The notes beneath the pieces are model-generated. The model ran no database searches. It was not told the origin of the DNA and worked only from the letters and a program-made list of their open reading frames with translations. 34,647 nt of DNA from Alphaproteobacteria bacterium. GTDB lineage: Bacteria > Pseudomonadota > Alphaproteobacteria > SP197. Of the stretch, positions 18,544 to 28,292 are shown in pieces; position 1 is the stretch's first letter, and each line of letters starts with the position of its first letter. Made by a program: the position numbers and the translations under genes. The DNA lies in NCBI GenBank assembly GCA_022822575.1, contig JAJEBJ010000003.1:1-34647 (forward strand). Direction: 5' to 3'.

Positions 18544-19133
18544 GCCGGAGGCCAGATCAGGCTGACAAGGTACTTGGAGTACTCGCCGGCAAGAAGAAGC
18601 AGGGTACGCGGGTGACGCCACCAGATATCCAGATGCACCGCGCCTGACACCACCGGGTAGGGAATGACATCGATCGCCGGCATGAACCGACGGAAGAGGA
18701 CAAGACTGCGCGGCATGTGGTAGTTGGCGGTCACAAGGATCATGGACGTGCGCGCTCCCGCCGCCATCCAGTTCGCTGTCTCGCGCACGTTGCCCACGGT
18801 ATGACGGGCATCGTGTCCAAGATCGATGCAGCAGGCCAGGGTCGTTGGCGCATGACTGTTGAGATCAAGAATCTCGGCGACATCGACGCCAGTGTGAACA
18901 CCGCTGACAAACAGGCGCTCCGCCATCCCCTTCTGCAGGAGATCGATCCCGGCGGGCAGCCGCTCCCTGCCTCCCGTGAGCACGACGATGGCGTCCGCCT
19001 TCTGGCCGATCGCCAGCGGGGTTTCCGGGGCGATCTGCGTGACAAAGCGCATCAGTCCACCAACCCAGACCGCCGCCAGGATCACCAACAGGACGATGAC
19101 AAGCCGCGCTCTCAGTGTTCTCTTCCGTTTCAC
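18540..19133 (-). CDS. YdcF/SanA-like DUF218 membrane-anchored protein
   Basis: GTG start (VKRKRTLRARLVIVLLVILAAVWVGG) forming GTGA with the ftsX stop; DAIVVLTGGRERLPAGIDLLQKGMAERLFVSGV, TANYHMPRSLVLF. Confidence 0.88.
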   Translation of the reverse strand: MKRKRTLRARLVIVLLVILAAVWVGGLMRFVTQIAPETPLAIGQKADAIVVLTGGRERLPAGIDLLQKGMAERLFVSGVHTGVDVAEILDLNSHAPTTLACCIDLGHDARHTVGNVRETANWMAAGARTSMILVTANYHMPRSLVLFRRFMPAIDVIPYPVVSGAVHLDIWWRHPRTLLLLAGEYSKYLVSLIWPPA

Positions 19134-20014
19134 GGCATGCGGCCCAGTGAGGTGATCACCGTCACCCGCGCCGCGACCATCGCCACCAGCGCCGCGACGA
19201 CGGGAATCGTACCGAGAAAGAGCCACTCGCGAACCGAGAAGGAGACCGCCGGCAACAGGGGCGCCTCGATATCGCCGGACAGTTCGCCCATCAGGATTAT
19301 GATGATGATGGCCAGAACGTTGCCGGGAATGCCTCCCATCAACGCCAGGGTGAGGGACTGGTTCTGGAACTGGGTCGCGATATAGCTGTCCTGGGCTCCG
19401 ACCTGGTGCAGAATCTCGATGGTGTCCTGATGAATCGAGAGCGCCGTGCGCGTGACATAGATGATCGAGACGACAGAGATCAGCGCAATGATGATCAGCA
19501 TCAGGGCGGTCACCAGTTGAACGGTACCGACGGTGCTGCGTACGGCAAGGAGCCACTGCGGTTCGACATAGACCGTGACGGCACCGACAGTCTCCTCGAG
19601 AATCTGCTCGATGACGTCACCTCTCAGGGATTCCGGCGACACGGCTTCGACATCGATCAGCACCGGTAACGGCAACAGGTCCGGGTCGGGTCTGCCACCT
19701 GTCCACGCCTCGATGGTCTCGAGAATCTCGTCATCCCCGACCAGGTGGACCCGGCTGATTCCCGGCAACTGTGCCAGCACGTCGATGGAAGTGGCCACGG
19801 CCTCTTCGTTGGCGCTCTTCCGGGACAGTTCGATGGTGGCGCCATACTGCTGACCGGTGATCTGCCACCGGTCCGCGACTCCTTCCATGGCCAGCGAGGC
19901 ACTGAGTACCAGGGTCGACAGGAACACCATGGCGCCGATGATGGTCGGAACAAAGCTGGACGAGGGATCCGAAGCGAGCGGGACCTCCTGCGGTCGCTGC
20001 CTCCACCTCACCAT
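19130..20014 (-). CDS. ftsX: Cell division protein FtsX (ABC permease)
   Basis: Multi-TM permease directly following ftsE and overlapping it by 7 nt; TM regions near VFLSTLVLSASLAMEG and VTALMLIIIALISVVSIIYVTRTAL. Confidence 0.85.
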   Translation of the reverse strand: MVRWRQRPQEVPLASDPSSSFVPTIIGAMVFLSTLVLSASLAMEGVADRWQITGQQYGATIELSRKSANEEAVATSIDVLAQLPGISRVHLVGDDEILETIEAWTGGRPDPDLLPLPVLIDVEAVSPESLRGDVIEQILEETVGAVTVYVEPQWLLAVRSTVGTVQLVTALMLIIIALISVVSIIYVTRTALSIHQDTIEILHQVGAQDSYIATQFQNQSLTLALMGGIPGNVLAIIIIILMGELSGDIEAPLLPAVSFSVREWLFLGTIPVVAALVAMVAARVTVITSLGRMP

Positions 20015-20673
20015 GGGCGGCCCGCTTTCAGGAACCCTTCCTTGAGGTGGAGGACCGGATGGGGAAACCGCTGCGGAAGCCTGGTGTTGTGGGTGGCGAT
20101 CACCAGGGTCGTGCCATGGCGATTGAGCTCCATGAAGAGCATCATCAGACGATCCGCCATCGGCTCGTCGAGATTGCCCGTCGGTTCATCGGCGAGCAGC
20201 ACGTCCGGCTGTCCGATCACCGCCCTCGCCACGGCTACCCGCTGTTTTTCGCCACCCGACATGAAGGGTGGCTTCACGTCGGCCATGGTGTCGAGGCCCA
20301 CCCATTCCAGCAGCTGGTGGACGTGATCGCTCACCATGCCCGGATCCGTGCCGACCAGACGCAGCGGCAGCGCAACGTTGTCGAAGGCCGAGAGATGATC
20401 GAGCAGGTTGTAGTCCTGGAAGACGACACCAATGCGCCGGCGAAGGCCCGTGAGGGCGCTCCGCGTTGCCGTCGCCACATCCTGCCCGAACATGGTCAGC
20501 AGCCCCCGGGTGGGCCGCCGGCCAAGATAGAGCAGTCTCAGCATCGAGGTCTTGCCGGCGCCTGTGGGTCCGACAAGGTAGTGGCCGGATCCCGATTCCA
20601 GGGTGAGATCGATGTCATGCAGAACTTCCGGTCCGCTGCCATAGCGCAGACCGACGTTTTCAAACCGAATCAC
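20008..20673 (-). CDS. ftsE: Cell division ATP-binding protein FtsE
   Basis: VIRFENVGLRYGSGPEVLHDIDL, Walker A GPTGAGKTS, FMSGGEKQRVAVARA signature, Walker B VLLADEPTGNLD. GTG start at 20673. Confidence 0.93.
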   Translation of the reverse strand: MIRFENVGLRYGSGPEVLHDIDLTLESGSGHYLVGPTGAGKTSMLRLLYLGRRPTRGLLTMFGQDVATATRSALTGLRRRIGVVFQDYNLLDHLSAFDNVALPLRLVGTDPGMVSDHVHQLLEWVGLDTMADVKPPFMSGGEKQRVAVARAVIGQPDVLLADEPTGNLDEPMADRLMMLFMELNRHGTTLVIATHNTRLPQRFPHPVLHLKEGFLKAGRPW

Positions 20674-20769
20674 GCCAACTTTCCCTGCTTCATGCCCGAT
20701 GAGGAGGCAAGGTCCCCGGGACACTAGCACAGAGCCGAAGCCTACGGCATGCCTTGACCGGATAGAGCG

Positions 20770-23172
20770 TCAGAACCGCCTGAGCAGGCGGCGGAGATAC
20801 TCCTGCTCCTCCTGAGGCCTGTGCTGTTCAGCGGCGCGTCGTTTCAGTTCGTCAAGTATCTGGCGAACGCGGATGAGGGATCCCTTGTCGGGAATGTTGA
20901 TATCGTCGGTGGCGGAACCGATGGCGTTGCCGAGGCTGCGCCCGATCGGGTCCCTGGGCGCCGAGAAGAATCCCTGGGAGTCACCTCCCACACTCTCCCC
21001 GAGGAGATCGAGAATTTGCGCCATCATGTCGCCGGCGCCTTCCTTGAGGAAATCGACGGCCTCTGTCTGGTGATCGACCGCATGACCCGGACGGTTGGCC
21101 TTCAGCTGGCGGACGGCGCGGCGCATCGAGCGGTTGGCCCGGCTGTAGTGGCGGGGCACGTCGTAGCCGAACTCCTCCATGCGCTCCATGAAACTCTCGA
21201 GAACGTCCCTCACGTCGGCCTGGCGTACGGCCTGATCGGTCGTGTCAACGTCCTCTTCCCCGACATCGCGCAGGATCCTGAAACTCTCATCCAGCAGCTG
21301 CTGCTGCTCGCTGATGATCTGGCGGATGGTCTGGATCATTTCCACGGCTTCGGCAGACGAACTTCCCGAAAGGTCACTGAGATTGCCCACGGAAATGCTT
21401 TCCATGATCTCCTGGAGTCGGGTCAGCAGGGTTCGTGCCTGCTGGCGCGAACCAGTGCGCACCAGCTCGGATATTCTGTCCACCAGATCGGTCAGTTCGC
21501 GGCTGCCGACCGCCTTCAGCGCCTCGGTGGGGTCGAACAGTTCTCCTGGATCCGAGCGCAGCCTGTTCGAAAGAGCCCGCATGTAGTCGTCCATGGCGTT
21601 GCGCAGCTCTGCGAGCAGGCGTTCGATCTTGGCGTCCGGCGCGCCGCCACTGAGAGCCTCGAGAATCTGCTGCTGCAGATCGCGCACCCGCTGTTCAGCG
21701 AAAGCCAGCGGACCCTCTTCGATGGCAAGCGCCGTTTCCCACATCAATCCGATCACATCGTCGGCGGTCGATTCCCGACCGGCGCTGTAATCGAGGCGCA
21801 GTGCGCCCGTCACCAGCGCCAGATGAACGTCGACTTCCGAGAGGTAGGATTCCGGTTCCCTTGAAAGACGGTGCAGCACCGAAGCCGTCTCGCCTGCAAG
21901 GTCCCTGTCCACCGCGAACGCCTTGCGCTGCTTCGCGATTTCGCGTGCCACCGGGTGATGGAAAAAGCGCTCCGGCAACTCGAAGGTATGACGGACGCTC
22001 CTACTCCTTTGACCAATCTCGTCCGTGGCAACCAGAACCAGTTCCACCTCGTGACCGGCCCATGGATGCGCCATCAGGTTGTAGAAGGTGGGACCCTGCA
22101 CGGTACGGATTCCCGGCTGCGCCAGTGGCACGGAAACCCGCAGCACGTCATCGCCGGCGCCGCCTGGTCGGCGGATCTCGCCAGTGATGGACTCGAGGCC
22201 GTAGTCATCGCTGGCTGCAACATCGAGGCGCAGCCCTGTCCGCAGTGTCTCGGAAGGCTCCGCCGTGAGAGCGACCTCGGGCGGATCGTCAGCGATCAGC
22301 GTGATCGTCCTCCCTTCCAGCAGATTGCCGGACTGGAGGATCGAGAACCGCGTGCCGCTGTCGAGCACGTGGGCGATCTGCCAGTTTTCTCCTCCGGCAT
22401 CGGTGAAGTCGAAGGGCACGTCATCGACCCTCAGCACCGGCAACCGGGAGCCGCCGCGAACCTGCACCACCAGTTCACTGCCGACGGGAACCGGCACCGG
22501 GTGATCCCCTGCGCTCTGCTCGAACCAGATGGGAGCGACGTCCGTGTAGGCTGGAGGCGTGATCCAGAATGTCGCCTCGCCAGCAGCACCGGCACCTCCG
22601 CTCAAGGAGTATCCCGGCTGCAGCAGGGCGGTGAAGTTGGCCCGGGCCTGTGACCAGCCGGCAATTGCCCCCCAGACCAGGACCAGCAGCGCAAGATACC
22701 TGAGGGCGAAACGGTCACGCGAAGCCAGCGCGCTGCGCGGCCAGCCGACCCGCAGGCGGCGTGCGCGTCCGGCCGCTCGCGCCCGATGCATCTCGAACAG
22801 CGCCTGGCTGGCCCCGTCCTGAAGATCGCCCGCATAATGATCGTCGAGCGCCATCAGTGGTCTGTGCGGCACACCGCTCCCGATTTCGAGACGGCGTCGC
22901 ACATGCCCTTCCCTGGGCCAGGCGAATCCCCGGAAATCCCGCCACAGGACAAGAGGCGTGGCCATGGCGAAGAAAACCAGGAGAGCGATATGGAGAATCC
23001 CCGGAAGAGATGACACCACTCCGAGCAGGACGAGTCCCAGGAAGAGAATGACGAGGGATGCAGAGCGCCAGGACCGGATGACGAGGTCCTCCCAGACGAG
23101 CGCCAGGCGGGCAAGGAACAACCGCCACGCCACGACGGCGGATCCGGCTCTGTTGTCAGCGGACGGTGTCAT
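20770..23172 (-). CDS. TIGR02302/DUF4175-family large membrane protein
   Basis: About 800 aa, N-terminal TM segments, long charged/coiled region, located between lysA and ftsE as in many alphaproteobacteria (from general knowledge). Confidence 0.8.
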   Translation of the reverse strand: MTPSADNRAGSAVVAWRLFLARLALVWEDLVIRSWRSASLVILFLGLVLLGVVSSLPGILHIALLVFFAMATPLVLWRDFRGFAWPREGHVRRRLEIGSGVPHRPLMALDDHYAGDLQDGASQALFEMHRARAAGRARRLRVGWPRSALASRDRFALRYLALLVLVWGAIAGWSQARANFTALLQPGYSLSGGAGAAGEATFWITPPAYTDVAPIWFEQSAGDHPVPVPVGSELVVQVRGGSRLPVLRVDDVPFDFTDAGGENWQIAHVLDSGTRFSILQSGNLLEGRTITLIADDPPEVALTAEPSETLRTGLRLDVAASDDYGLESITGEIRRPGGAGDDVLRVSVPLAQPGIRTVQGPTFYNLMAHPWAGHEVELVLVATDEIGQRSRSVRHTFELPERFFHHPVAREIAKQRKAFAVDRDLAGETASVLHRLSREPESYLSEVDVHLALVTGALRLDYSAGRESTADDVIGLMWETALAIEEGPLAFAEQRVRDLQQQILEALSGGAPDAKIERLLAELRNAMDDYMRALSNRLRSDPGELFDPTEALKAVGSRELTDLVDRISELVRTGSRQQARTLLTRLQEIMESISVGNLSDLSGSSSAEAVEMIQTIRQIISEQQQLLDESFRILRDVGEEDVDTTDQAVRQADVRDVLESFMERMEEFGYDVPRHYSRANRSMRRAVRQLKANRPGHAVDHQTEAVDFLKEGAGDMMAQILDLLGESVGGDSQGFFSAPRDPIGRSLGNAIGSATDDINIPDKGSLIRVRQILDELKRRAAEQHRPQEEQEYLRRLLRRF

Positions 23173-24418
23173 CGCGTTGCAGGTCCGGCACTGTCTCAAG
23201 CGCCATCATCTCAGCATGTCCCGGCCGCCTGCGGACCACGGCATGGCGATCTTGATCCACCATCACCTCCGGTACCAGCAAGCGTCCATTGTACCCCGAG
23301 GCCATGACAGCGCCATAGGCTCCGGCGTGGCCTATGGCCAGCAGGTCACCGTCGTCGAGAGCGGGCAACGGCGCGTCGTGGGCCAGCACGTCCCCCGACT
23401 CGCAGACCGGCCCTGCCACCACGGATTCGAGGAGTGGAGGCGTCGCCTCACGGTGCGGCCAGACCGGATGGCGGGCGCCATAAAGTGTCGGCCGCACGAG
23501 ATCATTCATGGCGGCATCGACGATGACGACGCGCTTCGATCCGGCCTGCTTGACCGTGTTCACTGCGGTCACGAGCGCCCCGGCCGACGCGACCAGCCAG
23601 CGTCCTGGTTCAATGGCGAGTTCCGCGTCCGTCCGGCGGCGGACATCCGCCAGCAGGCGTGCATAGCCGCCGAGGTCGATCGCTTCTTCCTCTTCGTGGT
23701 AGGCGATGCCCAGTCCCCCGCCAAGATCAAGCGAGGAGACACCATCCAGCGTGCCGGCCAGGTCCAGCAGCCTGTCGAAGGCGGTGCGGTAGAGTCCGAT
23801 ATCGTGTATCTGGGACCCAATATAAACCGCGAGTCCGACGGGCCGGACCAGGGGATGAGCCCGGGCCCTTGACCACAGGCGCCGGATGGTTGCCGCGGGA
23901 AGGCCGAACTTGTCAGTCTGCCGCCCAGTGGAGATCTTCTCGTGCCCGCCCGCATCGACATCCGGATTGAACCGGAAGGCCACGGGCGCTTCCCTCTGGA
24001 GTTCGTCGCAAATCTCCCGGATACGATCGAACTCGCCTTCGCTCTCGACGTTGATCTGCCTGATGCCGCTTTCCAGGGAGAAGACGATCTCGTCACGTGA
24101 CTTGCCGACCCCCGAGAAGACAATCGTGCTCGCGTCGATTCCCGCGGCAAGGCAACGGTGTATCTCCCCTGCCGAGACGACATCCGCCCCCGCTCCCAGG
24201 CCACCAAGGAGATGAACGACCGCGAGGTTGCTGTTGGCCTTGACCGCATACAGGATCGACGTACCGGTTCCGTCCACCGCGCCCCGGAGGTGAAGAAAGC
24301 GGCGACGCAACGCCGTTGCGCTGTAGCAGTAGAATGGCGTGCCGATCTCGCAGGCAATGGTCGCGAGGTCCACGTCCTCCACATGCAACCGCCCGTTGCG
24401 GTACGTGAAGGCGTTCAA
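23156..24418 (-). CDS. lysA: Diaminopimelate decarboxylase
   Basis: YAVKANSNLAVV, GGGLGIAYHEE, IEPGRWLVA, PVCESGDVL, GAYGAVMASGYN. Start reassigned to TTG at 24418 ([18 protein letters not shown]), overlapping the lptM stop. Confidence 0.93.
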   Translation of the reverse strand: MNAFTYRNGRLHVEDVDLATIACEIGTPFYCYSATALRRRFLHLRGAVDGTGTSILYAVKANSNLAVVHLLGGLGAGADVVSAGEIHRCLAAGIDASTIVFSGVGKSRDEIVFSLESGIRQINVESEGEFDRIREICDELQREAPVAFRFNPDVDAGGHEKISTGRQTDKFGLPAATIRRLWSRARAHPLVRPVGLAVYIGSQIHDIGLYRTAFDRLLDLAGTLDGVSSLDLGGGLGIAYHEEEEAIDLGGYARLLADVRRRTDAELAIEPGRWLVASAGALVTAVNTVKQAGSKRVVIVDAAMNDLVRPTLYGARHPVWPHREATPPLLESVVAGPVCESGDVLAHDAPLPALDDGDLLAIGHAGAYGAVMASGYNGRLLVPEVMVDQDRHAVVRRRPGHAEMMALETVPDLQRDDTVR

Positions 24419-24525
24419 CTGTCGTCCGACTCCCCGTCCGTACCGGGACGTGTCAGACTTCCCCTGCGCCCGCATGCGGCTGCGAGGGCTGCGAGCACCA
24501 GCATCAGGATGCCGCGTCTGGTCAT
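24415..24525 (-). CDS. lptM: Small LptM/YifL-like lipoprotein, 36 aa (not in supplied ORF track)
   Basis: Read from the reverse complement: [45 protein letters not shown] upstream; ATGA overlap with the argH stop; Cys-Gly-x-x-Gly-x-Leu after the signal peptide. Confidence 0.85.
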   Translation of the reverse strand: MTRRGILMLVLAALAAACGRRGSLTRPGTDGESDDS

Positions 24526-25919
24526 GCAAGATACCTCCTGCGGGCTTCTTCCACCGCTTCTGCCACCCGTTGTGGCGCCGTACCGCCCGGACTCGCACGG
24601 CTGGCGACCGAAGCCTCGACCGTGAGCACCTGGCGCACCGAGGCGTCGAGACGGTCGTCCACCCGGCGCATCGCGTCAAGCGGCAACGACGCCAGATCAC
24701 ATCCCGCCTCCTCGGCAAGCGCCACGAGACGGCCAGTGATGTGATGCGCCTCCCGGAACGGAAGCCCCTTCTCGCGAACCAGCCAGTCCGCGAGATCGGT
24801 CGCAGTCACAAATCCGTCATCCGTGCGCGACCGCATGGCCTCGGTGTCGACGGTCATTCCGCGTATCATGGCTGCCGTGGCCGGAACCACCAGCATCAGC
24901 GTCTCGGCAGCATCGAAGAGCGGTTCCTTGTCTTCCTGCATGTCCTTGCCGTAGGTCATCGGCAGACCCTTCAGCATGGTGAGCAGCGACACCAGCGCGC
25001 CGGTCAGGCGTCCAGCCTTGCCGCGCACCAGTTCGGCGGCGTCGGCATTGCGTTTCTGGGGCATGATCGACGACCCCGTGGTCAGACTGTCGGGCAGGCG
25101 CACAAACCCGAAGGCCGGACTGGTCCACAGGACGAGCTCTTCCGCCAGGCGTGACAGGTGCACACCGATGATGGCCCCGGCGGCGAGAAACTCCAGGCAG
25201 AAATCCCGGTCTGACACCGCATCCATGGAGTTGGCCGCCGGCCGATCGAAGCCCAGCGAGGCGGCCGTCGCCTCACGGTCCACCGGAAACGATGTTCCGG
25301 CCAGCGCCGCAGCCCCCAAAGGCGATTCGTTCATTCTTTGTCGACAGTCCTTCAGCCTGCCGCGATCCCTGCCGAACATCTCGACATAGGCCAGCATGTG
25401 ATGACCTAGGGTGACGGGCTGGGCCGGCTGCAGGTGAGTCATTCCCGGCATGACCGACGCCACATGCCGTTCCGCCTGGTCGATCAGCGACTCCTGGAGA
25501 CCGACAAGCGCGTCATCGAGATGATCGAGGTGATCGCGCAACCACAGGCGCAGGTCCGTGGCGACCTGATCGTTGCGCGAACGCGCCGTGTGCAGACGCC
25601 GGGCCGGCTCACCGATGAGGTCGGCAAGACGCGCCTCGATGTTCATGTGAACATCTTCCAGCGCCGGATCCCAGGTCATTGTTCCCTCCTCGATCTCGCG
25701 GGCAATGTGATCAAGGCCCTCCTGGATGGCATCGTTATCGGCGGCCGAAAGGATGCCCGTGGCCGCCAGCATGGAAGCGTGGGCCCTCGACCCGGCGATG
25801 TCATAGGGCGCCAACCGGCGGTCGAAGTCCACCGAGGCGTTGATCCGCTCCATGATGGCGGACGGCTCTTCGCGGAAGCGCCCGCCCCGGACAGGGTTGG
25901 AGTTGTTGGTTGCTGACAT
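24522..25919 (-). CDS. argH: Argininosuccinate lyase
   Basis: [70 protein letters not shown]. Start trimmed to [13 protein letters not shown]. Confidence 0.96.
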   Translation of the reverse strand: MSATNNSNPVRGGRFREEPSAIMERINASVDFDRRLAPYDIAGSRAHASMLAATGILSAADNDAIQEGLDHIAREIEEGTMTWDPALEDVHMNIEARLADLIGEPARRLHTARSRNDQVATDLRLWLRDHLDHLDDALVGLQESLIDQAERHVASVMPGMTHLQPAQPVTLGHHMLAYVEMFGRDRGRLKDCRQRMNESPLGAAALAGTSFPVDREATAASLGFDRPAANSMDAVSDRDFCLEFLAAGAIIGVHLSRLAEELVLWTSPAFGFVRLPDSLTTGSSIMPQKRNADAAELVRGKAGRLTGALVSLLTMLKGLPMTYGKDMQEDKEPLFDAAETLMLVVPATAAMIRGMTVDTEAMRSRTDDGFVTATDLADWLVREKGLPFREAHHITGRLVALAEEAGCDLASLPLDAMRRVDDRLDASVRQVLTVEASVASRASPGGTAPQRVAEAVEEARRRYLA

Positions 25920-26091
25920 GCCGATCAGGCACCGGAGCGGTGTGTCGATGCTGGTACCGGCCCGCCGACTCATGCCCACCGGCCGGAACGTGACGTGGAG
26001 TGTAGCGGGCGCCCGCAACTGTGTCCAAGACGGCGACAAGCGTGGCGTTTCCGCTTCGACCGGGTATTCTCCGCACCTCCTCGATACCGAG

Positions 26092-27345
26092 ATGGCGATC
26101 TCCCTTGTCATGAATGCCTCCGAGGCGCCGTCCCGCAGTTTTCTGTTCCTGGCGGGTCGCGTCTTCCTTCCCTTCGCAGCCGGTTACTTCCTTTCCTATG
26201 TCTTCCGGACGGTGAATGCCGTTCTGGGACCGGTTCTCGGCGAGGAACTGGCTCTGGATGCCGCTGCCGTCGGCCTGATGACCAGCGCCTTCTTCCTGGC
26301 CTTTGCCGGTATCCAGCTTCCTCTCGGCATGGCGCTCGACAAGTTCGGACCCCGGCGCACACATGCGGTGCTGCTGATCATCGCCGCAGCAGGTGCGGTT
26401 CTGTTCAGCCTGGGTGACGGCACTCCCGTCCTCACGCTGGCGCGCGCCATCATCGGCATCGGCATGGCCGGAGGCCTTCTGGCCGCCATGAAGATGTTTG
26501 CACTGTGGTTTCCGGGCCAAAAGCTGCCACTGATCAACGGCCTGGTCCTTGCGGCGGGCGGCGCCGGAGCCATGGCTGCATCTGCTCCGGTCCACGCCAT
26601 GATTGCTCTCATCGGCTGGCGGCAGCTGTTTGTCGTGCTCGCTGCCGTGACCGTGCTGGTGGCAGCGATCATCTACATCGTCGTACCGGAGCGACGGGCG
26701 ACAGGTGCTCCGGTTACGTTGTCGGACCAGTTGAAGGGACTCCGGCTCATCCAGCGCTCGCCGGCCTTCCTGGCCGTGGCGCCGCTGGTGATGACGACAC
26801 AGGCGGCGTGGCTGTCGACCCAGGCGTTGTGGTTCGGACCATGGCTGCGTGATATGGCCGGCCTTGATGCCGGCCGTGCGGCCGACGCTCTCTTCATCGG
26901 CGGCTTCGCGATGATCGTCGGGTATGCCCTCCTCGGCTGGCTTGCCGAACGGCTGAGCCGGTTCGGCATCCCGGTTTCCTTCGTCGCCGCTCCGGTCACC
27001 TTGGTGTTCATTGCCGTGCAGGCGATTCTGGCACTGGGAAGCGGACTGCCTGCATGGGTGTTGACGGCGGCGTTCTCCGCGACCGGGGGTGCGATCGTCA
27101 TCTTCTATGCCGACATGACCCAGAGATTCCCGCCGGCCATGGCCGGCAGGGTCAACACGACGCTCGCCCTCTTGGCCTTCGCGCTGGGCGGCGTCCTCCA
27201 GATCCTCGTCGGCCTCGTCCTCGATCTCTTCCCGGCACCCGAAGGCGGCTATTCGCCCTCAGGCTATCTCGCCGCGTTCGGCGGCTGGGTGCTGATCCAG
27301 GCCGCCTGTTTCGTCTGGTATCTCGCCCGCCGTCACCACGGCTGA
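26092..27345 (+). CDS. Major facilitator superfamily transporter
   Basis: About 12 TM segments; [32 protein letters not shown] loop motif. Start at 26092 or 26110. Confidence 0.88.
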   Translation: MAISLVMNASEAPSRSFLFLAGRVFLPFAAGYFLSYVFRTVNAVLGPVLGEELALDAAAVGLMTSAFFLAFAGIQLPLGMALDKFGPRRTHAVLLIIAAAGAVLFSLGDGTPVLTLARAIIGIGMAGGLLAAMKMFALWFPGQKLPLINGLVLAAGGAGAMAASAPVHAMIALIGWRQLFVVLAAVTVLVAAIIYIVVPERRATGAPVTLSDQLKGLRLIQRSPAFLAVAPLVMTTQAAWLSTQALWFGPWLRDMAGLDAGRAADALFIGGFAMIVGYALLGWLAERLSRFGIPVSFVAAPVTLVFIAVQAILALGSGLPAWVLTAAFSATGGAIVIFYADMTQRFPPAMAGRVNTTLALLAFALGGVLQILVGLVLDLFPAPEGGYSPSGYLAAFGGWVLIQAACFVWYLARRHHG

Positions 27346-27401
27346 CGCCAGTTCCCGATTGCTCGCCGAGCCCTCACGACAATGACGTCGCGATCCGTTT
27401 T

Positions 27402-27827
27402 TCAGACCCGACCCAGCAGTTCCAGCGCCGTGCGGGCGGTCACAACCGGAATGCCGTCAACGTCCAGGAGCGCAAGCATGTGCCTCTTGTCTCCGGAGAC
27501 GATCAAATCGACGCCGCCGGCGTTTGCGGCCGCCAATACCTGGTTGTCCATGGGGTCTGGAGAGTAAGACACCCCCGGGAGGTCATGAAGGATGATGGCG
27601 CGCGTGCCAATGTTCTCGACAATAGCGGAAGCCTCGTCGGCGTTGACGAACTTCCGGAGTCGATCTCTTCCGAGCACATCTACCAGTTCGCGGATCTGCG
27701 CGTTTGATGTCACAACGTCCAACTCGCCCCGCAGCCACGCCTGATACAGGCTATCCGGAGGAGTACCCTTGGTGATGAGGGCGCCGATCAGGATGTTGGT
27801 GTCAAGAACGACCCGCACCCGCCGCAC
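27402..27827 (-). CDS. PIN-domain (COG1569-type) putative toxin
   Basis: VVLDTNILIGALI, LDVVTSNAQIRELVDVL, YSPDPMDNQVLAAANAGGVDLIVSGDKRHML acidic active-site residues. Confidence 0.9.
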   Translation of the reverse strand: MRRVRVVLDTNILIGALITKGTPPDSLYQAWLRGELDVVTSNAQIRELVDVLGRDRLRKFVNADEASAIVENIGTRAIILHDLPGVSYSPDPMDNQVLAAANAGGVDLIVSGDKRHMLALLDVDGIPVVTARTALELLGRV

Positions 27828-28038
27828 TCACCTCTTCGTCGATTAAGTCGAGAATCTGCCGTTGGTCCAATTCGGCACTGCGATCCTTGACCTGTCTGAT
27901 GGTGAGGTCGAAAACACGCTGACGAACTGACTCATCGACAAACCGGGAGAGATCACCTTTCTTTCCACCGTTGCGGGCAAGAAAGGTGCGTACGGCACGA
28001 TCCGTCTTCTCAGAAATAGAGAGGTTCCATCGAGTCAT
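27802..28038 (-). CDS. Ribbon-helix-helix-type putative antitoxin
   Basis: 78-aa MTRWNLSISEKTDRAVRTFLARNGGKKGDLSRFVDESVRQRVFD..., overlaps the toxin gene start by 26 nt; SD GGAG 8 nt before ATG. Confidence 0.83.
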   Translation of the reverse strand: MTRWNLSISEKTDRAVRTFLARNGGKKGDLSRFVDESVRQRVFDLTIRQVKDRSAELDQRQILDLIDEEVSAAGAGRS

Positions 28039-28050
28039 GGTAGCAGCTCC

Positions 28051-28078
28051 GCGCATAAGCGTTTAAACGTATATGCGC
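28051..28078 (-). promoter_or_regulatory. Palindromic operator upstream of the antitoxin gene
   Basis: GCGCATA-AG-CGTTTAAACG-TA-TATGCGC, 24 of 28 positions symmetric, starting 13 nt upstream of the antitoxin ATG. Confidence 0.75.
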
Positions 28079-28090
28079 ACATGCTGTCAA
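28062..28090 (-). promoter_or_regulatory. Predicted sigma70-type promoter of the TA pair
   Basis: Minus strand TTGACA (28090-28085), 17-nt spacer, TTTAAA (28067-28062). Confidence 0.5.
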
Positions 28091-28292
28091 TCAAGGGGCA
28101 GATAGTCGACCCCATGACGGTGCTGACTGAACGACACATGAATTCGACGAACTTCCGCACGGGATTCGTCCCTCTCACAAGCGTGGAGAAGAGTACGGCC
28201 AGACCTCTTCGCAAGGCACTTGGAGAGGAAACGGAGACGATCCTGGCGCTTCGGCATCGCGATGAAACGCCCGTGGACGCCAAAAAGGGCGA

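Noticed and set aside
20821-21864. 347-aa plus-strand ORF antisense to the TIGR02302 gene, and similar antisense ORFs (e.g. 2560-3639, 3609-4559, 11453-12316, 28497-29732)
   Set aside because: Composition and lack of motifs indicate antisense artefacts of GC-rich coding sequence.
28081-28292. Small ORFs (28081-28326 + and 28035-28283 -) between the TA pair and hbd
   Set aside because: No domain resemblance; they overlap the predicted TA promoter and the hbd 3' end.
28260-28292. T-rich run (CCCTTTTTGG) after hbd considered as a rho-independent terminator
   Set aside because: The T run would sit in the loop of only a 4-bp stem, so it is not a credible intrinsic terminator.
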